This document shows, piece by piece, positions 43,912 through 51,547 of a stretch of 64,000 nt of DNA. A model generated the notes under the pieces. The model was not told the DNA's origin and searched no databases. It saw only the letters and a list, made by a program, of their open reading frames with translations. The stretch lies in NCBI RefSeq assembly GCF_014642875.1, contig NZ_BMJC01000004.1, positions 544,070 through 608,069 on the forward strand, read 5' to 3'. Position 1 is the stretch's first letter. The number at the start of each line of letters is the position of its first letter. The DNA is from Puia dinghuensis (GTDB taxonomy: Bacteria; Bacteroidota; Bacteroidia; Chitinophagales; Chitinophagaceae). The position numbers and the translations under genes were made by a program.

Positions 43912-46269
43912 ATGGCATTACAAGGCCACTTTTTTGAGGATATCCTCAGTCTGGTTCCCGCCGAGATCATTGTAGCGGATGCGGAATACCGGTATCTGTA
44001 CGCCAATCCAAGCGCCGTACCGGATCAGCATCTCCGTGAATGGATGATCGGGAAGACCAACGAGGAGTTTTGCCAGTACTCTGGCCGTCCCGCCGCCCAG
44101 GCAAGGGCAAGACGGATGGTCTTCGAAAAAGCAAGGCGCACCCGCAGGGTGGTTGAATGGGCGGAGTCGGCCATGGATGCCGAAGGCGTGGTACAGCATT
44201 TCATGCACCGGGTATATCCCGTCTTTGATGAATCTGGCCAGTTGCAGCAGGTGATCATCTATGCGGTGCGCATTACGGAAACAAAGGAATTCGAGGAAAA
44301 GGTAAGGGTCAGCGAAAAAAGATACCGTGATCTGTTCAACCATAGCCAGGCGCTTATCTGTACCCATGATATGGGTGGAAAGTTGCTAACCGTCAATCCG
44401 GCCACCTGCAAGGTATTGGGGTATGAATCATCCGAAATGCTGGGCCGCAGTATTGCCGAATTTGTCCCGGAGAAACATCGTCCCAAGTTTGAAGCCGAAT
44501 ACCTGAAAGCGATCCGCGAGTCGGTGAATGCCGTTAGCGGAGAATTCTGTGTGTTGAGCAAGACGGGTGAGGAGATCTACCTGCTATATAAGAACTATAG
44601 AAAGGAAGAGCCCGGGTCAGAGCCGTACGTCATTGGTTTCTCCCAGGATATTACGGATAGGATCAAGATGGAGCGCGAACTGCGGCTTACCAAGCAGCTC
44701 ACCGACGAGATTGCCAAGGCGAAAGAATCGTTTTTGGCTCATATGAGCCATGAGATCAGGACGCCTATGAACGGTATCCTCGGGATTGCCAGCCTGTTGA
44801 ACAAGACCCGGCTCGATCCACAGCAGCGCAACTATCTTCAGTTGATCCAGGAATCGGCAAACAACCTGCTTGTCATCGTCAATGATATCCTCGATCTGGA
44901 GAAGATAGTGGCGGGAAAATTACAGCTCGAACGCATCCCCTTCAAGATTGTGGATAAGATAGCAACGACGATCCAGTCATTCATCTACCGGGCAGAAGAA
45001 AAAGAGCTGGGCCTCATCTTTCAGAATTCGATCCCTGCAGACCTGGTGGTGGAAGGTGACCCCTACCGGCTAAGCCAGGTGCTTAACAATATCCTGAGCA
45101 ATGCGCTGAAGTTCACGAATGAGGGGCATATCACTATTTACACCCTCATCAGGGAACACAATGAAGAGGAAGTCATCGTCGAGATCACCGTTCAGGATAC
45201 CGGGATAGGAATAGGGAAAGAACAACTAAGAACTATATTCGAGCCTTTTGAACAGGCGGATGCTACCATCTCCCGTAAATATGGCGGCACTGGTCTTGGG
45301 TTGACCATCTGCAAGAACATGATCGAAATGCAGAATGGCGAACTGCTGGTGCAAAGTGAAGAGGGCAAGGGATCGGCCTTTACAATACGCGTCCCCTATC
45401 TTATAAGCATTGAAGCTATGCAGGAAAATGAAGCAAGTCAGGAAATAGATTACAAGAGCCTTGGACCTCGAAAAGTACTGGTCGCGGAAGATGTGGAGTT
45501 GAATCAATATCTGGCCCGGCACATCCTTGAATCATGGGATTTTGAGGTGGAGATCGTCAACAATGGCCGGGAGGCACTGGAGGCGTTGGACAAGAGCTCC
45601 TTCGACTGCATCCTGATGGATGTACAGATGCCGGAGATGGATGGGATAGAAGCTACGCAGCGCATTCGGAAACTACCCGACCCCGTCTTATCGAACATCC
45701 CCATCATCGCCTTGACCGCTAATGCCCTGAAAGGGGATAGTGAGAAATACCTCGCCGCGGGGATGACTGATTATCTGGCCAAGCCTTTTGATGAGGCGAG
45801 GCTGTTTCGGGTGATTTCCCGAAATTTGACCCGTCTTCAGAACCCTGTCGGGTCTGCTTCAACGATTGCTGCCGCTTTTGCCCATAATAACAACAATAGT
45901 AATAGTAGTAATATGACAGCTGGGAATGCGAGATTATACGACCTCTCGATGGTGCAATCCGTGTCGGGTGGTGACGAAGGTTTTATAAGGAAAATGGTCG
46001 CTCTTTTTATTGAGACGGTGCCGCAGAATTTGCAGGACCTTAAAAGGGCGCTGGAGGAAGAAAATTGGGAGCAGGTGGGTAAGACGGCTCACAAGCTGAA
46101 ATCTACCATCGATTCGATGGGTATCAAATCCATCCGGCAGGAGATCCGTGCGGTGGAGACCAATGCCCGGCAGAAAGAGTCTCTCGACCAGGTACCATCC
46201 CTGGTGGCGACCATCGATTCCGTGATCCAGGAATGCATTGGACAGCTGCAGCTGGAGGTGATAAAATGA
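43912..46269 (+). CDS. Hybrid sensor histidine kinase (PAS-PAS-HK-REC-HPt)
   Basis: Apparently soluble hybrid kinase of 785 residues with no membrane segment: two PAS domains (about 8-120 and 135-255), HisKA with His280 (MSHEIRTPMNG), HATPase (about 385-500, DTGIGIGKEQ, KYGGTGLGLTI), a receiver with Asp570 (LMDVQMPEMDG) and an HPt domain with His727 (TAHKLKSTID). A poly-Asn/Ser linker (HNNNNSNSSNM) separates REC from HPt. It carries a whole phosphorelay and would pass phosphate to the sigma-54 regulator upstream or the receiver protein downstream. Confidence 0.95.
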   Translation: MALQGHFFEDILSLVPAEIIVADAEYRYLYANPSAVPDQHLREWMIGKTNEEFCQYSGRPAAQARARRMVFEKARRTRRVVEWAESAMDAEGVVQHFMHRVYPVFDESGQLQQVIIYAVRITETKEFEEKVRVSEKRYRDLFNHSQALICTHDMGGKLLTVNPATCKVLGYESSEMLGRSIAEFVPEKHRPKFEAEYLKAIRESVNAVSGEFCVLSKTGEEIYLLYKNYRKEEPGSEPYVIGFSQDITDRIKMERELRLTKQLTDEIAKAKESFLAHMSHEIRTPMNGILGIASLLNKTRLDPQQRNYLQLIQESANNLLVIVNDILDLEKIVAGKLQLERIPFKIVDKIATTIQSFIYRAEEKELGLIFQNSIPADLVVEGDPYRLSQVLNNILSNALKFTNEGHITIYTLIREHNEEEVIVEITVQDTGIGIGKEQLRTIFEPFEQADATISRKYGGTGLGLTICKNMIEMQNGELLVQSEEGKGSAFTIRVPYLISIEAMQENEASQEIDYKSLGPRKVLVAEDVELNQYLARHILESWDFEVEIVNNGREALEALDKSSFDCILMDVQMPEMDGIEATQRIRKLPDPVLSNIPIIALTANALKGDSEKYLAAGMTDYLAKPFDEARLFRVISRNLTRLQNPVGSASTIAAAFAHNNNNSNSSNMTAGNARLYDLSMVQSVSGGDEGFIRKMVALFIETVPQNLQDLKRALEEENWEQVGKTAHKLKSTIDSMGIKSIRQEIRAVETNARQKESLDQVPSLVATIDSVIQECIGQLQLEVIK

Positions 46270-46412
46270 TTCCCATCCGCACCTCGGTTTTCCCAAAATG
46301 AGAAGACAATTCGGTTCCTCAACCGATTTAGGTGTTGATAATCAAATAGATGCGTGGTGGTTTTTTCTGGCACCATTTTCCATGATAAATGCTGCACTAC
46401 AGCAAACTAATC

Positions 46413-46808
46413 ATGGAATTTAATCAGCAACCTGTCATCTTCGTGGTTGAAGATAACGTCATTTATCAAAACCTTATCGCTAAGGAACTGGAAACGCTTA
46501 GCTCCAACATTCATTTTTACACCAATGGGGAATCCTGTATTTCCGAGTTGGATAAGCATCCTTCCGTCATCGTTCTGGATTATAACCTGGACGGGCAAAT
46601 GAATGGCCTCGACACCCTACAGCGGGTTCGGGACATCGATCCGAATGTGTACGTAATTTTGTTCTCCAGCCAGAAAGGGCTGAATACTAAGGAGATATTT
46701 CTGCAATACGGCAGTTTTGATTTCCTGGAGAAGAACAGCCTCTCTCTTCGCACGCTACGGCATATGGTGGATTGTGTGACCACCGGCAGCAAGACAGTAA
46801 AGAATTAA
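46413..46808 (+). CDS. Stand-alone receiver-domain protein
   Basis: A 131-residue single-domain response regulator (start MEFNQQPVIFVVEDNVIYQ; ORF opens 8 codons earlier). Acidic pocket VVEDN, phospho-acceptor Asp in IVLDYNLD, and conserved Ser and Lys in LFSSQKG and FLEKNS. No output domain, so it may be a phosphate shuttle or sink for the hybrid kinase 144 bp upstream. The gap between them has no terminator seen. Confidence 0.9.
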   Translation: MEFNQQPVIFVVEDNVIYQNLIAKELETLSSNIHFYTNGESCISELDKHPSVIVLDYNLDGQMNGLDTLQRVRDIDPNVYVILFSSQKGLNTKEIFLQYGSFDFLEKNSLSLRTLRHMVDCVTTGSKTVKN

Positions 46809-46959
46809 GTAAGGCCGGGTTTCCCAACCCCTTCCCTTCCGGCCACGCCCCTAAACCCTCTTCCCCCTACCTCGATTGCTTCTTACCCCCGGCTCCTACG
46901 GCAGGATGCGGGACTCACCCCATTTGCCACCCTTAACCAGGAATGCGGACTCGCCATCC

Positions 46960-47610
46960 TTACCCCGGGATGCGGGAGATATACTTTTCGATCTGTTTGA
47001 TCTGATCCACGATCTGCGGGGTGGTAGGCTTCAGCGCCTTTGCTCTGCGGAAGAAATCCTTGGCGGCGCGGAACTCCCGCTTGGTCATATAGATGGAGCA
47101 AAGCTGCAGGAACGCTGCGGCCTGGTTTTCCTTGTCGGGGAGACCTTTGCGGATGGCCTGGCGGATATAGCTTTCACCCTGTTTGAGATCGTTCTTTTGC
47201 ATGGCGAGCATCCCCATCTGCAGCAGGCTGGCGCCTTCCGCCTCTTTCATGGGCATGCCCAGATCGAGTCCCTTCTTCATGTTCTTCTCGGCGCCGGCAA
47301 AGTCCTGTTTCATCATGGCGATATTGCCTTTCAGGGTATAGTAGACCGAGCGGATGGGTTTATAGAGAAGGTTGGGGAATCTGACGGAGTCGAGGACTTT
47401 CTCGGCTGCTTCCATGTCGCCGGATTCCATGTGTTCCTGGATCAGCCGTAGCGGACCGAAAAAGAAATATCCAAACAGCAGGATCAGGGCGATGAGATAG
47501 GGGAGGAAGGCTGGCCAGAAACCGGCATAGACGTTGGCGGCGATGCCGATTATCAGGAAAGCGAGGGCAATCGGGAGGCGATATTTGATGACAAGATTAT
47601 AAAACTTCAT
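46960..47610 (-). CDS. TPR-repeat membrane protein
   Basis: A 216-residue protein with two N-terminal membrane helices (about 10-50, LPIALAFLIIGIAANVYAGF, FLPYLIALILLFGYFFFGPL) and cytosolic or periplasmic tetratricopeptide-like repeats (about 58-210: GDMEAAEKVLDSV, QDFAGAEKNMKKGLDLG, KREFRAAKDFFRRAKALKP). A protein-interaction scaffold is likely; no partner identified. The 151 bp upstream of its 3' end (46809-46959) hold no feature. Confidence 0.82.
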   Translation of the reverse strand: MKFYNLVIKYRLPIALAFLIIGIAANVYAGFWPAFLPYLIALILLFGYFFFGPLRLIQEHMESGDMEAAEKVLDSVRFPNLLYKPIRSVYYTLKGNIAMMKQDFAGAEKNMKKGLDLGMPMKEAEGASLLQMGMLAMQKNDLKQGESYIRQAIRKGLPDKENQAAAFLQLCSIYMTKREFRAAKDFFRRAKALKPTTPQIVDQIKQIEKYISRIPG

Positions 47611-47643
47611 AGTCCGCAAAGATAGGACTATGCAACCCGGCCA

Positions 47644-48183
47644 TCAAAATTTATCGTCATTCACTTCGATCCAGTACCCGTCGGGGTCTTGCAGATAGAT
47701 CTGTTTTACTTTGTCGGGGCGCACCTGGGGTGTCGTGCTGTTCTGTGCCCAGTTGCCATATTTCACGTTAGCTGCGTCGAGGTGTTTGGCAAATGCCTCT
47801 ACTGAAGGGACGCTAAAGGCTAAGTGAATATTGATATCGTGGGGGACGTCGGCGGTTGCGCCGGAGACGACATGCAGCTGGCCGTGTTCGGAGAGCCTGA
47901 ACCACACATGCTTGCCATCGTGGAAGGGCTCGGGGATGCGCTTCAGTTCCATCACTTTCTCATAAAAATTCGCGCTCCGGTCCAGATCCGTCACGAAGAT
48001 GGTCTGGTGGCTGAAATGCGGTCCCTGCGAGCGGGCGCCCATCGCCAGCAGCAGCGGTGCAGCAAGCACCATCAGCCGCAGCCCCACAAGTACAGGCAGC
48101 CGCAGCCCGGCACGCCCCAGCAATCGCAACCCGGCACGCCCCAACAGTCGCCGGCATAAGTCTGGCAGGATCAATCGGTTCAT
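47644..48183 (-). CDS. VOC-superfamily (glyoxalase-like) protein with signal region
   Basis: Predicted exported vicinal-oxygen-chelate protein, 179 residues from Met 48183. The VOC domain (about 53-179) shows HQTIFVTDLDRSANFYEKVMEL in pieces, LHVVSG and the terminal YLQDPDGYWIEVNDD with the metal Glu. The N-terminus is unusual: LLGRAGLR is repeated back to back from a 24-bp DNA duplication, then LPVLVGLRLMVLAAPLLLAMGARSQG completes a signal-like stretch, in pieces. Activity (lyase, dioxygenase or resistance protein) is open. Confidence 0.82.
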   Translation of the reverse strand: MNRLILPDLCRRLLGRAGLRLLGRAGLRLPVLVGLRLMVLAAPLLLAMGARSQGPHFSHQTIFVTDLDRSANFYEKVMELKRIPEPFHDGKHVWFRLSEHGQLHVVSGATADVPHDINIHLAFSVPSVEAFAKHLDAANVKYGNWAQNSTTPQVRPDKVKQIYLQDPDGYWIEVNDDKF

Positions 48184-48244
48184 ATTACATCTCATATTAG
48201 GTTCGTCAAAGTAAGGATTTCCCGCTAGCTAAAAAAAAATGCCT

Positions 48245-48252
48245 TATTTTTG
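48245..48252 (+). promoter_or_regulatory. -7 element upstream of tRNA-Arg
   Basis: TATTTTTG matches TAnnTTTG 85 bp before the tRNA. A good -33 partner is not obvious. The interval 48253-48337 is GC-rich and shows no gene. Confidence 0.45.
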
Positions 48253-48337
48253 CGACCCTTGCCACTCCCTCGGTGGTCCGCCCCGCCGCGCCGCTCTCCC
48301 CCGATGCAGCGCCCGCCGCGGCCTCCGAAAGCAAGCC

Positions 48338-48409
48338 GGTCCCGTAGTTCAATGGATAGAATAGAAGTTTCCTAAACTTTTGATACAGGTTCGATTCCTG
48401 TCGGGACTA
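48338..48409 (+). tRNA. tRNA-Arg (anticodon CCU)
   Basis: Complete cloverleaf: acceptor GGTCCCG / CGGGACT, U8-A9, D stem GTTC / GAAT with an AATGGATA loop, anticodon stem GAAGT / ACTTT with loop TTCCTAA (anticodon CCT at 48371-48373), T stem ACAGG / CCTGT with TTCGATT loop. CCA is not fully encoded. Reads AGG codons. A terminator follows directly. Confidence 0.95.
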
Positions 48410-48430
48410 CACTTCACTTCAACCCGCTGA
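48407..48430 (+). repeat. Direct repeat at the tRNA 3' end (copy 1)
   Basis: CTACACTTCACTTCAACCCGCTGA-like sequence spanning the tRNA 3' end and the first arm of its terminator. A near copy (one base shorter, two further changes) lies at 50066-50088. Together they bracket an AT-rich accessory segment, as attachment-site duplications do, but no integrase is present. Confidence 0.45.
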
Positions 48431-48452
48431 ACAACAGTGGGTTTTGTTTTTT
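48421..48452 (+). terminator. Terminator of tRNA-Arg
   Basis: AACCCGCTG, loop AACAA, CAGTGGGTT (9 bp, one G-U) followed by TTTTG and seven T's. Confidence 0.88.
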
Positions 48453-48501
48453 TGGTGAATCCTTTCAGTTTTATAAGTTACTCTAATTCAAAGCTGGCTG
48501 G

Positions 48502-48717
48502 ATGGATGGGTTGGAATATGAGCTATGGGAAATTTTAAATGGCGTTAAAAGTCACTATTACAGGCACATGGTTACGCAAGAAGAACTTCAGCAATTGAAG
48601 GTGTTATCTGAACAATGTGGTTGTTGGATCATCTTCGACGATGAAAGCGAGGAAACAGCTCTTGATCTTGAATCTTGGAAGAAGCGATTTGAAAAGCAGA
48701 AGGGAGCAACCCGATAA
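48502..48717 (+). CDS. Small acidic protein, unknown
   Basis: A 71-residue ORF (MDGLEYELWEILNGVKSHYY start, ending RFEKQKGATR) with a helix-rich, acidic composition and a CGCWIIFDDESEE segment. No family recognised. It is 12 bp before the DUF1493-like gene on the same strand, so likely an operon partner. Base composition is clearly more AT-rich than the core genes around. Confidence 0.6.
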   Translation: MDGLEYELWEILNGVKSHYYRHMVTQEELQQLKVLSEQCGCWIIFDDESEETALDLESWKKRFEKQKGATR

Positions 48718-48729
48718 CCAACCTCTTTT

Positions 48730-49146
48730 ATGTATCAACTCGCTGAAATATTAAAATTTGTAGAGACTCAAACTGGTTGCAGTGAAGATGAGGTGCTTGA
48801 AAGCAGTGATATAGTTAATGATTTAGGATGTGATGGAGATGATTTCGTGGATTTAATAGGCAAATTTTCTAAAGATTATGATGTCGACATCTCGGCTTAT
48901 CGTTGGTACTTTCATCACTCTGAAGAAGGGAACAATATTGGCGGATCAATTTTTAGGCCACCAAATGAAAGAGTTAAACGTATTCCGGTGACGCCAGGAA
49001 TGTTACTTGAATTTGCGAACTCAGGAAAGTGGGGTATACAATATCCGGATCATCTACTCCCAACGAGAAGATATGATCTCATCATAAATCAAATATTGAT
49101 TGCTGCCTTTATTATTTTGCTTATTTATAAATGTGCTTCAAAATAA
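48730..49146 (+). CDS. DUF1493-like protein
   Basis: A 138-residue protein with DUF1493 traits: VETQTGCSEDEVLESSDIVNDLGCDGDDFVDLIGKFS in pieces, resembling an acyl-carrier-protein-like helical fold, then a YRWYFHHSEEG region and a C-terminal hydrophobic helix (QILIAAFIILLIYKCASK). The usual Ser of carrier proteins is replaced in the GCDGDD turn, so it is probably not phosphopantetheinylated. Role unknown. Confidence 0.7.
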   Translation: MYQLAEILKFVETQTGCSEDEVLESSDIVNDLGCDGDDFVDLIGKFSKDYDVDISAYRWYFHHSEEGNNIGGSIFRPPNERVKRIPVTPGMLLEFANSGKWGIQYPDHLLPTRRYDLIINQILIAAFIILLIYKCASK

Positions 49147-49182
49147 AAGGGTACAATGCTTAAAATACCCCATGCGAGTTAA

Positions 49183-49365
49183 TTAAGACTTATCAGGAGT
49201 TTGAGCAGAAGGTCTTTTATCGTGGCTATTATGTCTTTGTGCCTTAGACCAGAATTGATGTAGCATAGCATTGTTTTCCATCATTTGCCTGAGCCTCTCC
49301 ATTGGAGGTTTCGAAAGCCAAATTTTTAACTGGAGGTCTTTTATATTTTGTGGAGTGTCATTCAT
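49183..49365 (-). CDS. Small protein paired with nucleotidyltransferase
   Basis: A 60-residue polar ORF (NDTPQNIKDLQLKIWLSKPP, MERLRQMMENNAMLHQFW, in pieces) whose start overlaps the upstream nucleotidyltransferase stop by 8 bp. No domain recognised. The tight overlap suggests a functional pair, possibly toxin-antitoxin-like. Confidence 0.6.
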   Translation of the reverse strand: MNDTPQNIKDLQLKIWLSKPPMERLRQMMENNAMLHQFWSKAQRHNSHDKRPSAQTPDKS

Positions 49366-49891
49366 GATTTAAAAGATCAAACGTATTTAATTTCAGTATT
49401 CCCATCCATAAATTGATATATTCCCAGTCAAGATTGTCAGATGCAACAAGATTTCTAATGTCCGCCATTTGAATCGCTGACTGCAGTTCTTGGATCCAAA
49501 TCAATTTGGAGATAATAAGATCTTCCGGGGAAACAACATAAATTGTTTTTCCAAAGAATTCCATTGGAATTCTTCGAGTGAATTCGTTTTGTCGGAATGG
49601 TTCATTTTTCAAGACAACAAAATCTGCTTTAAAGCCAGTGGCGTGGTCAATAATGTTAAACATTCTTCTGTTTTGCACTGCATCTTCAATGGCATCTTTA
49701 TCACAATAATATCCCTCTTTGAAATTTTCCACAAAACGATCGATATCCTGCGGCCTCAAATGGACGACGAAATCAAAATCCTGTGTAGCTCGGGGAACAA
49801 TATATAGACTCATGGCAACACTCCCCGACAACATATAGGGAATCTCGCAACTATTCAGAACATCAATAATTTTTTGAAAAAATCCTTCCAT
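49358..49891 (-). CDS. Nucleotidyltransferase-fold protein
   Basis: A 177-residue protein of the MNT/AbiEii/DUF6036-like group of the pol-beta superfamily. The motif GSVAMSLYIVPRATQDFDFVV contains the G-S and D-x-D metal-binding residues; a third acidic residue is likely in KADFVVL. Later PEDLIISKLIWIQEL is typical of these proteins. Such enzymes act in toxin-antitoxin and abortive-infection modules. It is paired with a 60-residue downstream ORF. Confidence 0.8.
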   Translation of the reverse strand: MEGFFQKIIDVLNSCEIPYMLSGSVAMSLYIVPRATQDFDFVVHLRPQDIDRFVENFKEGYYCDKDAIEDAVQNRRMFNIIDHATGFKADFVVLKNEPFRQNEFTRRIPMEFFGKTIYVVSPEDLIISKLIWIQELQSAIQMADIRNLVASDNLDWEYINLWMGILKLNTFDLLNHE

Positions 49892-50221
49892 TCCGAAGTC
49901 AATTTACTTTAACTGAGCCTACCTGTCAAACTTGGCTTCGAATTTATGCATATTAGAATGATAATCAATGAAAAATTGGCAGCTGCGAGAATCAAGACAA
50001 TTCAGGTAAACTACTAAAAATCAGGAAATCGGGTAGTAAACGGTTAGATAATTGCCGCGTTAGCGCTACACTCTCTTCAACCCGCTGACCTCCAGCGGTT
50101 CTTAGTTTTCGCAATATTATCCGAATGTCGCTCATAACTCACATCCTGTTGATCGACGTTTCATCTTTCTCCTCATGGCAACTTGATCAAAATCGCGGCA
50201 CGGGGCTAATCATATTAAATA
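49892..50221. other. Intergenic stretch with tRNA-region repeat
   Basis: No gene seen. It contains GCGCTACACTCTCTTCAACC onwards at 50064-50088, a near copy of the tRNA 3' end and terminator arm at 48407-48430, followed by a degenerate hairpin (CAGCGGTT). This could be the far edge of an inserted segment or a remnant of a lost tRNA gene. Confidence 0.4.
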
Positions 50222-50252
50222 TTTGTATAATTTTAAAATAACCCTTACTTTG
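50222..50252 (+). promoter_or_regulatory. Promoter of the 50393 gene
   Basis: TTTG (50222-50225), 19-nt spacer, TTACTTTG (50245-50252), one mismatch to the -7 consensus. The leader of about 135 nt contains a GGTATC-gaa-GATACC hairpin near 50330. Confidence 0.55.
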
Positions 50253-50392
50253 CATCTCATTAGTGTAAAACCTGCCTCTCCATACCTTTACTGCTTCCCT
50301 CTGCCAGAGATCCTTCTAACGTAGCAGGGTATCGAAGATACCGATCTTATCCAAACTGCATTTTTTTCTTCATTTTTTAAAAACTTAAAACC

Positions 50393-51112
50393 ATGAGAAA
50401 GCTTTTTGCTTTATGGCTCTTCATTCCTTTTGCAGGATTCGGCCAGGTTAAAAATGTCGTTAGGTCCGAAAGGGTTTTCCCGAAAATGGATAAGATCGGA
50501 GAGTTCGAAAAGGCCCTTACCGCCCATGCCCAGAAATATCATACAGGCGACTGGAAATGGCGGGTCTGGCAAATCCAATCCGGGCCTGATGCCGGCGGAT
50601 TCATGATCACCGAAGGTCCTAACAGTTGGGAGCAGATCGACAAGAGGGGCGATCTGGGTACTGAGCATATGGAAGACTGGAACAAAAATGTTTCGGTGTA
50701 TCTTACCGACAGGTTTTCGGCCCAGTATGGCGTGTTCGAAGAAGAATTGAGTACGGTCCAACTGACGGATTATGCTGATAAGATCGCTATCACGCATGTT
50801 TTCCCAAAACCAGGCATGGGCGATCAGGTAGAGAACCAGTTAAAAATGGCCAAAAAGGCATGGGCCGCCGGCAACCAGACAGTCGCGGTCTATTCCACCA
50901 GCGCATCCGGGCCTGTGCAATATCTATTAGTCTACAGATACAAACAAGGGTTAAAGGAAAGAGAGAAAGGATTCCGGGCGCCATTTAAGGACAGGTATGA
51001 GACGGCAAACGGAAAGGGTTCGTATGGAGAGTTTATGGAGGGCATAAGCAAATATACCGATCATGGATGGTCCGAAATACTATTCTTCAGACCCGACCTG
51101 AGTTCGAAATAA
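50393..51112 (+). CDS. Secreted protein with dimeric alpha-beta barrel-like fold, unknown
   Basis: A 239-residue protein with a short signal peptide (MRKLFALWLFIPFAGFGQ). The mature part looks like two ferredoxin-like (NIPSNAP/EthD-style) repeats: FPKMDKIGEFEKALTAHAQKYHTGDWKWRVW and later KPGMGDQVENQLKMAKKAWAAG, in pieces. No catalytic motif recognised. A small YdhR-like protein gene follows 104 bp later, another dimeric-barrel type. Confidence 0.65.
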   Translation: MRKLFALWLFIPFAGFGQVKNVVRSERVFPKMDKIGEFEKALTAHAQKYHTGDWKWRVWQIQSGPDAGGFMITEGPNSWEQIDKRGDLGTEHMEDWNKNVSVYLTDRFSAQYGVFEEELSTVQLTDYADKIAITHVFPKPGMGDQVENQLKMAKKAWAAGNQTVAVYSTSASGPVQYLLVYRYKQGLKEREKGFRAPFKDRYETANGKGSYGEFMEGISKYTDHGWSEILFFRPDLSSK

Positions 51113-51216
51113 GATGCGCAGGGAGGCAGGCCAATGCCGCACAAGGCGAGCCATCGCCGGCTTGCCGAATAATGCTTTTGCTAACCCTTCATTGATTACT
51201 CACAAAAACGATAACG

Positions 51217-51543
51217 ATGAAACAGAAAATTTTAATCACGAAATACAGTTACAGCTTATCCCACGCTGAGTTCAGGCAATTGCTACTTGCCGTTGCAGGC
51301 GATTTTGCTGCCGTGCCGGGCTGCCAATGGAAAATATGGCTGATAGATGAAGAAAAAAAAGAAGCCGGTGCTGTATATCTTTTTGACAGCGACGAAGCGC
51401 TGAACACATTTAAGGCAAGTCCCCTCGTTCAATCAGTGCTGTCGCATCCGGCATTAAGTAATTTTGATCTCCGCGAAACAGATATGGTCAGCGAGCCCGG
51501 TATAATCACGAGAGCTCCGGTTCCGGTTCCTGCTATGGCTTAG
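51217..51543 (+). CDS. YdhR-like putative mono-oxygenase
   Basis: A 108-residue protein resembling the YdhR family of dimeric alpha-beta barrel proteins: SHAEFRQLLLAVAGDFAAVPGCQWKIWLID in pieces, EAGAVYLFDSDEALNTF and SPLVQSVLSHPALSNF. Family activity is inferred only by fold; no metal or cofactor motif. Converges on the DUF5107 gene with 4 bp between stops. Confidence 0.75.
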   Translation: MKQKILITKYSYSLSHAEFRQLLLAVAGDFAAVPGCQWKIWLIDEEKKEAGAVYLFDSDEALNTFKASPLVQSVLSHPALSNFDLRETDMVSEPGIITRAPVPVPAMA

Positions 51544-51547
51544 AAAT

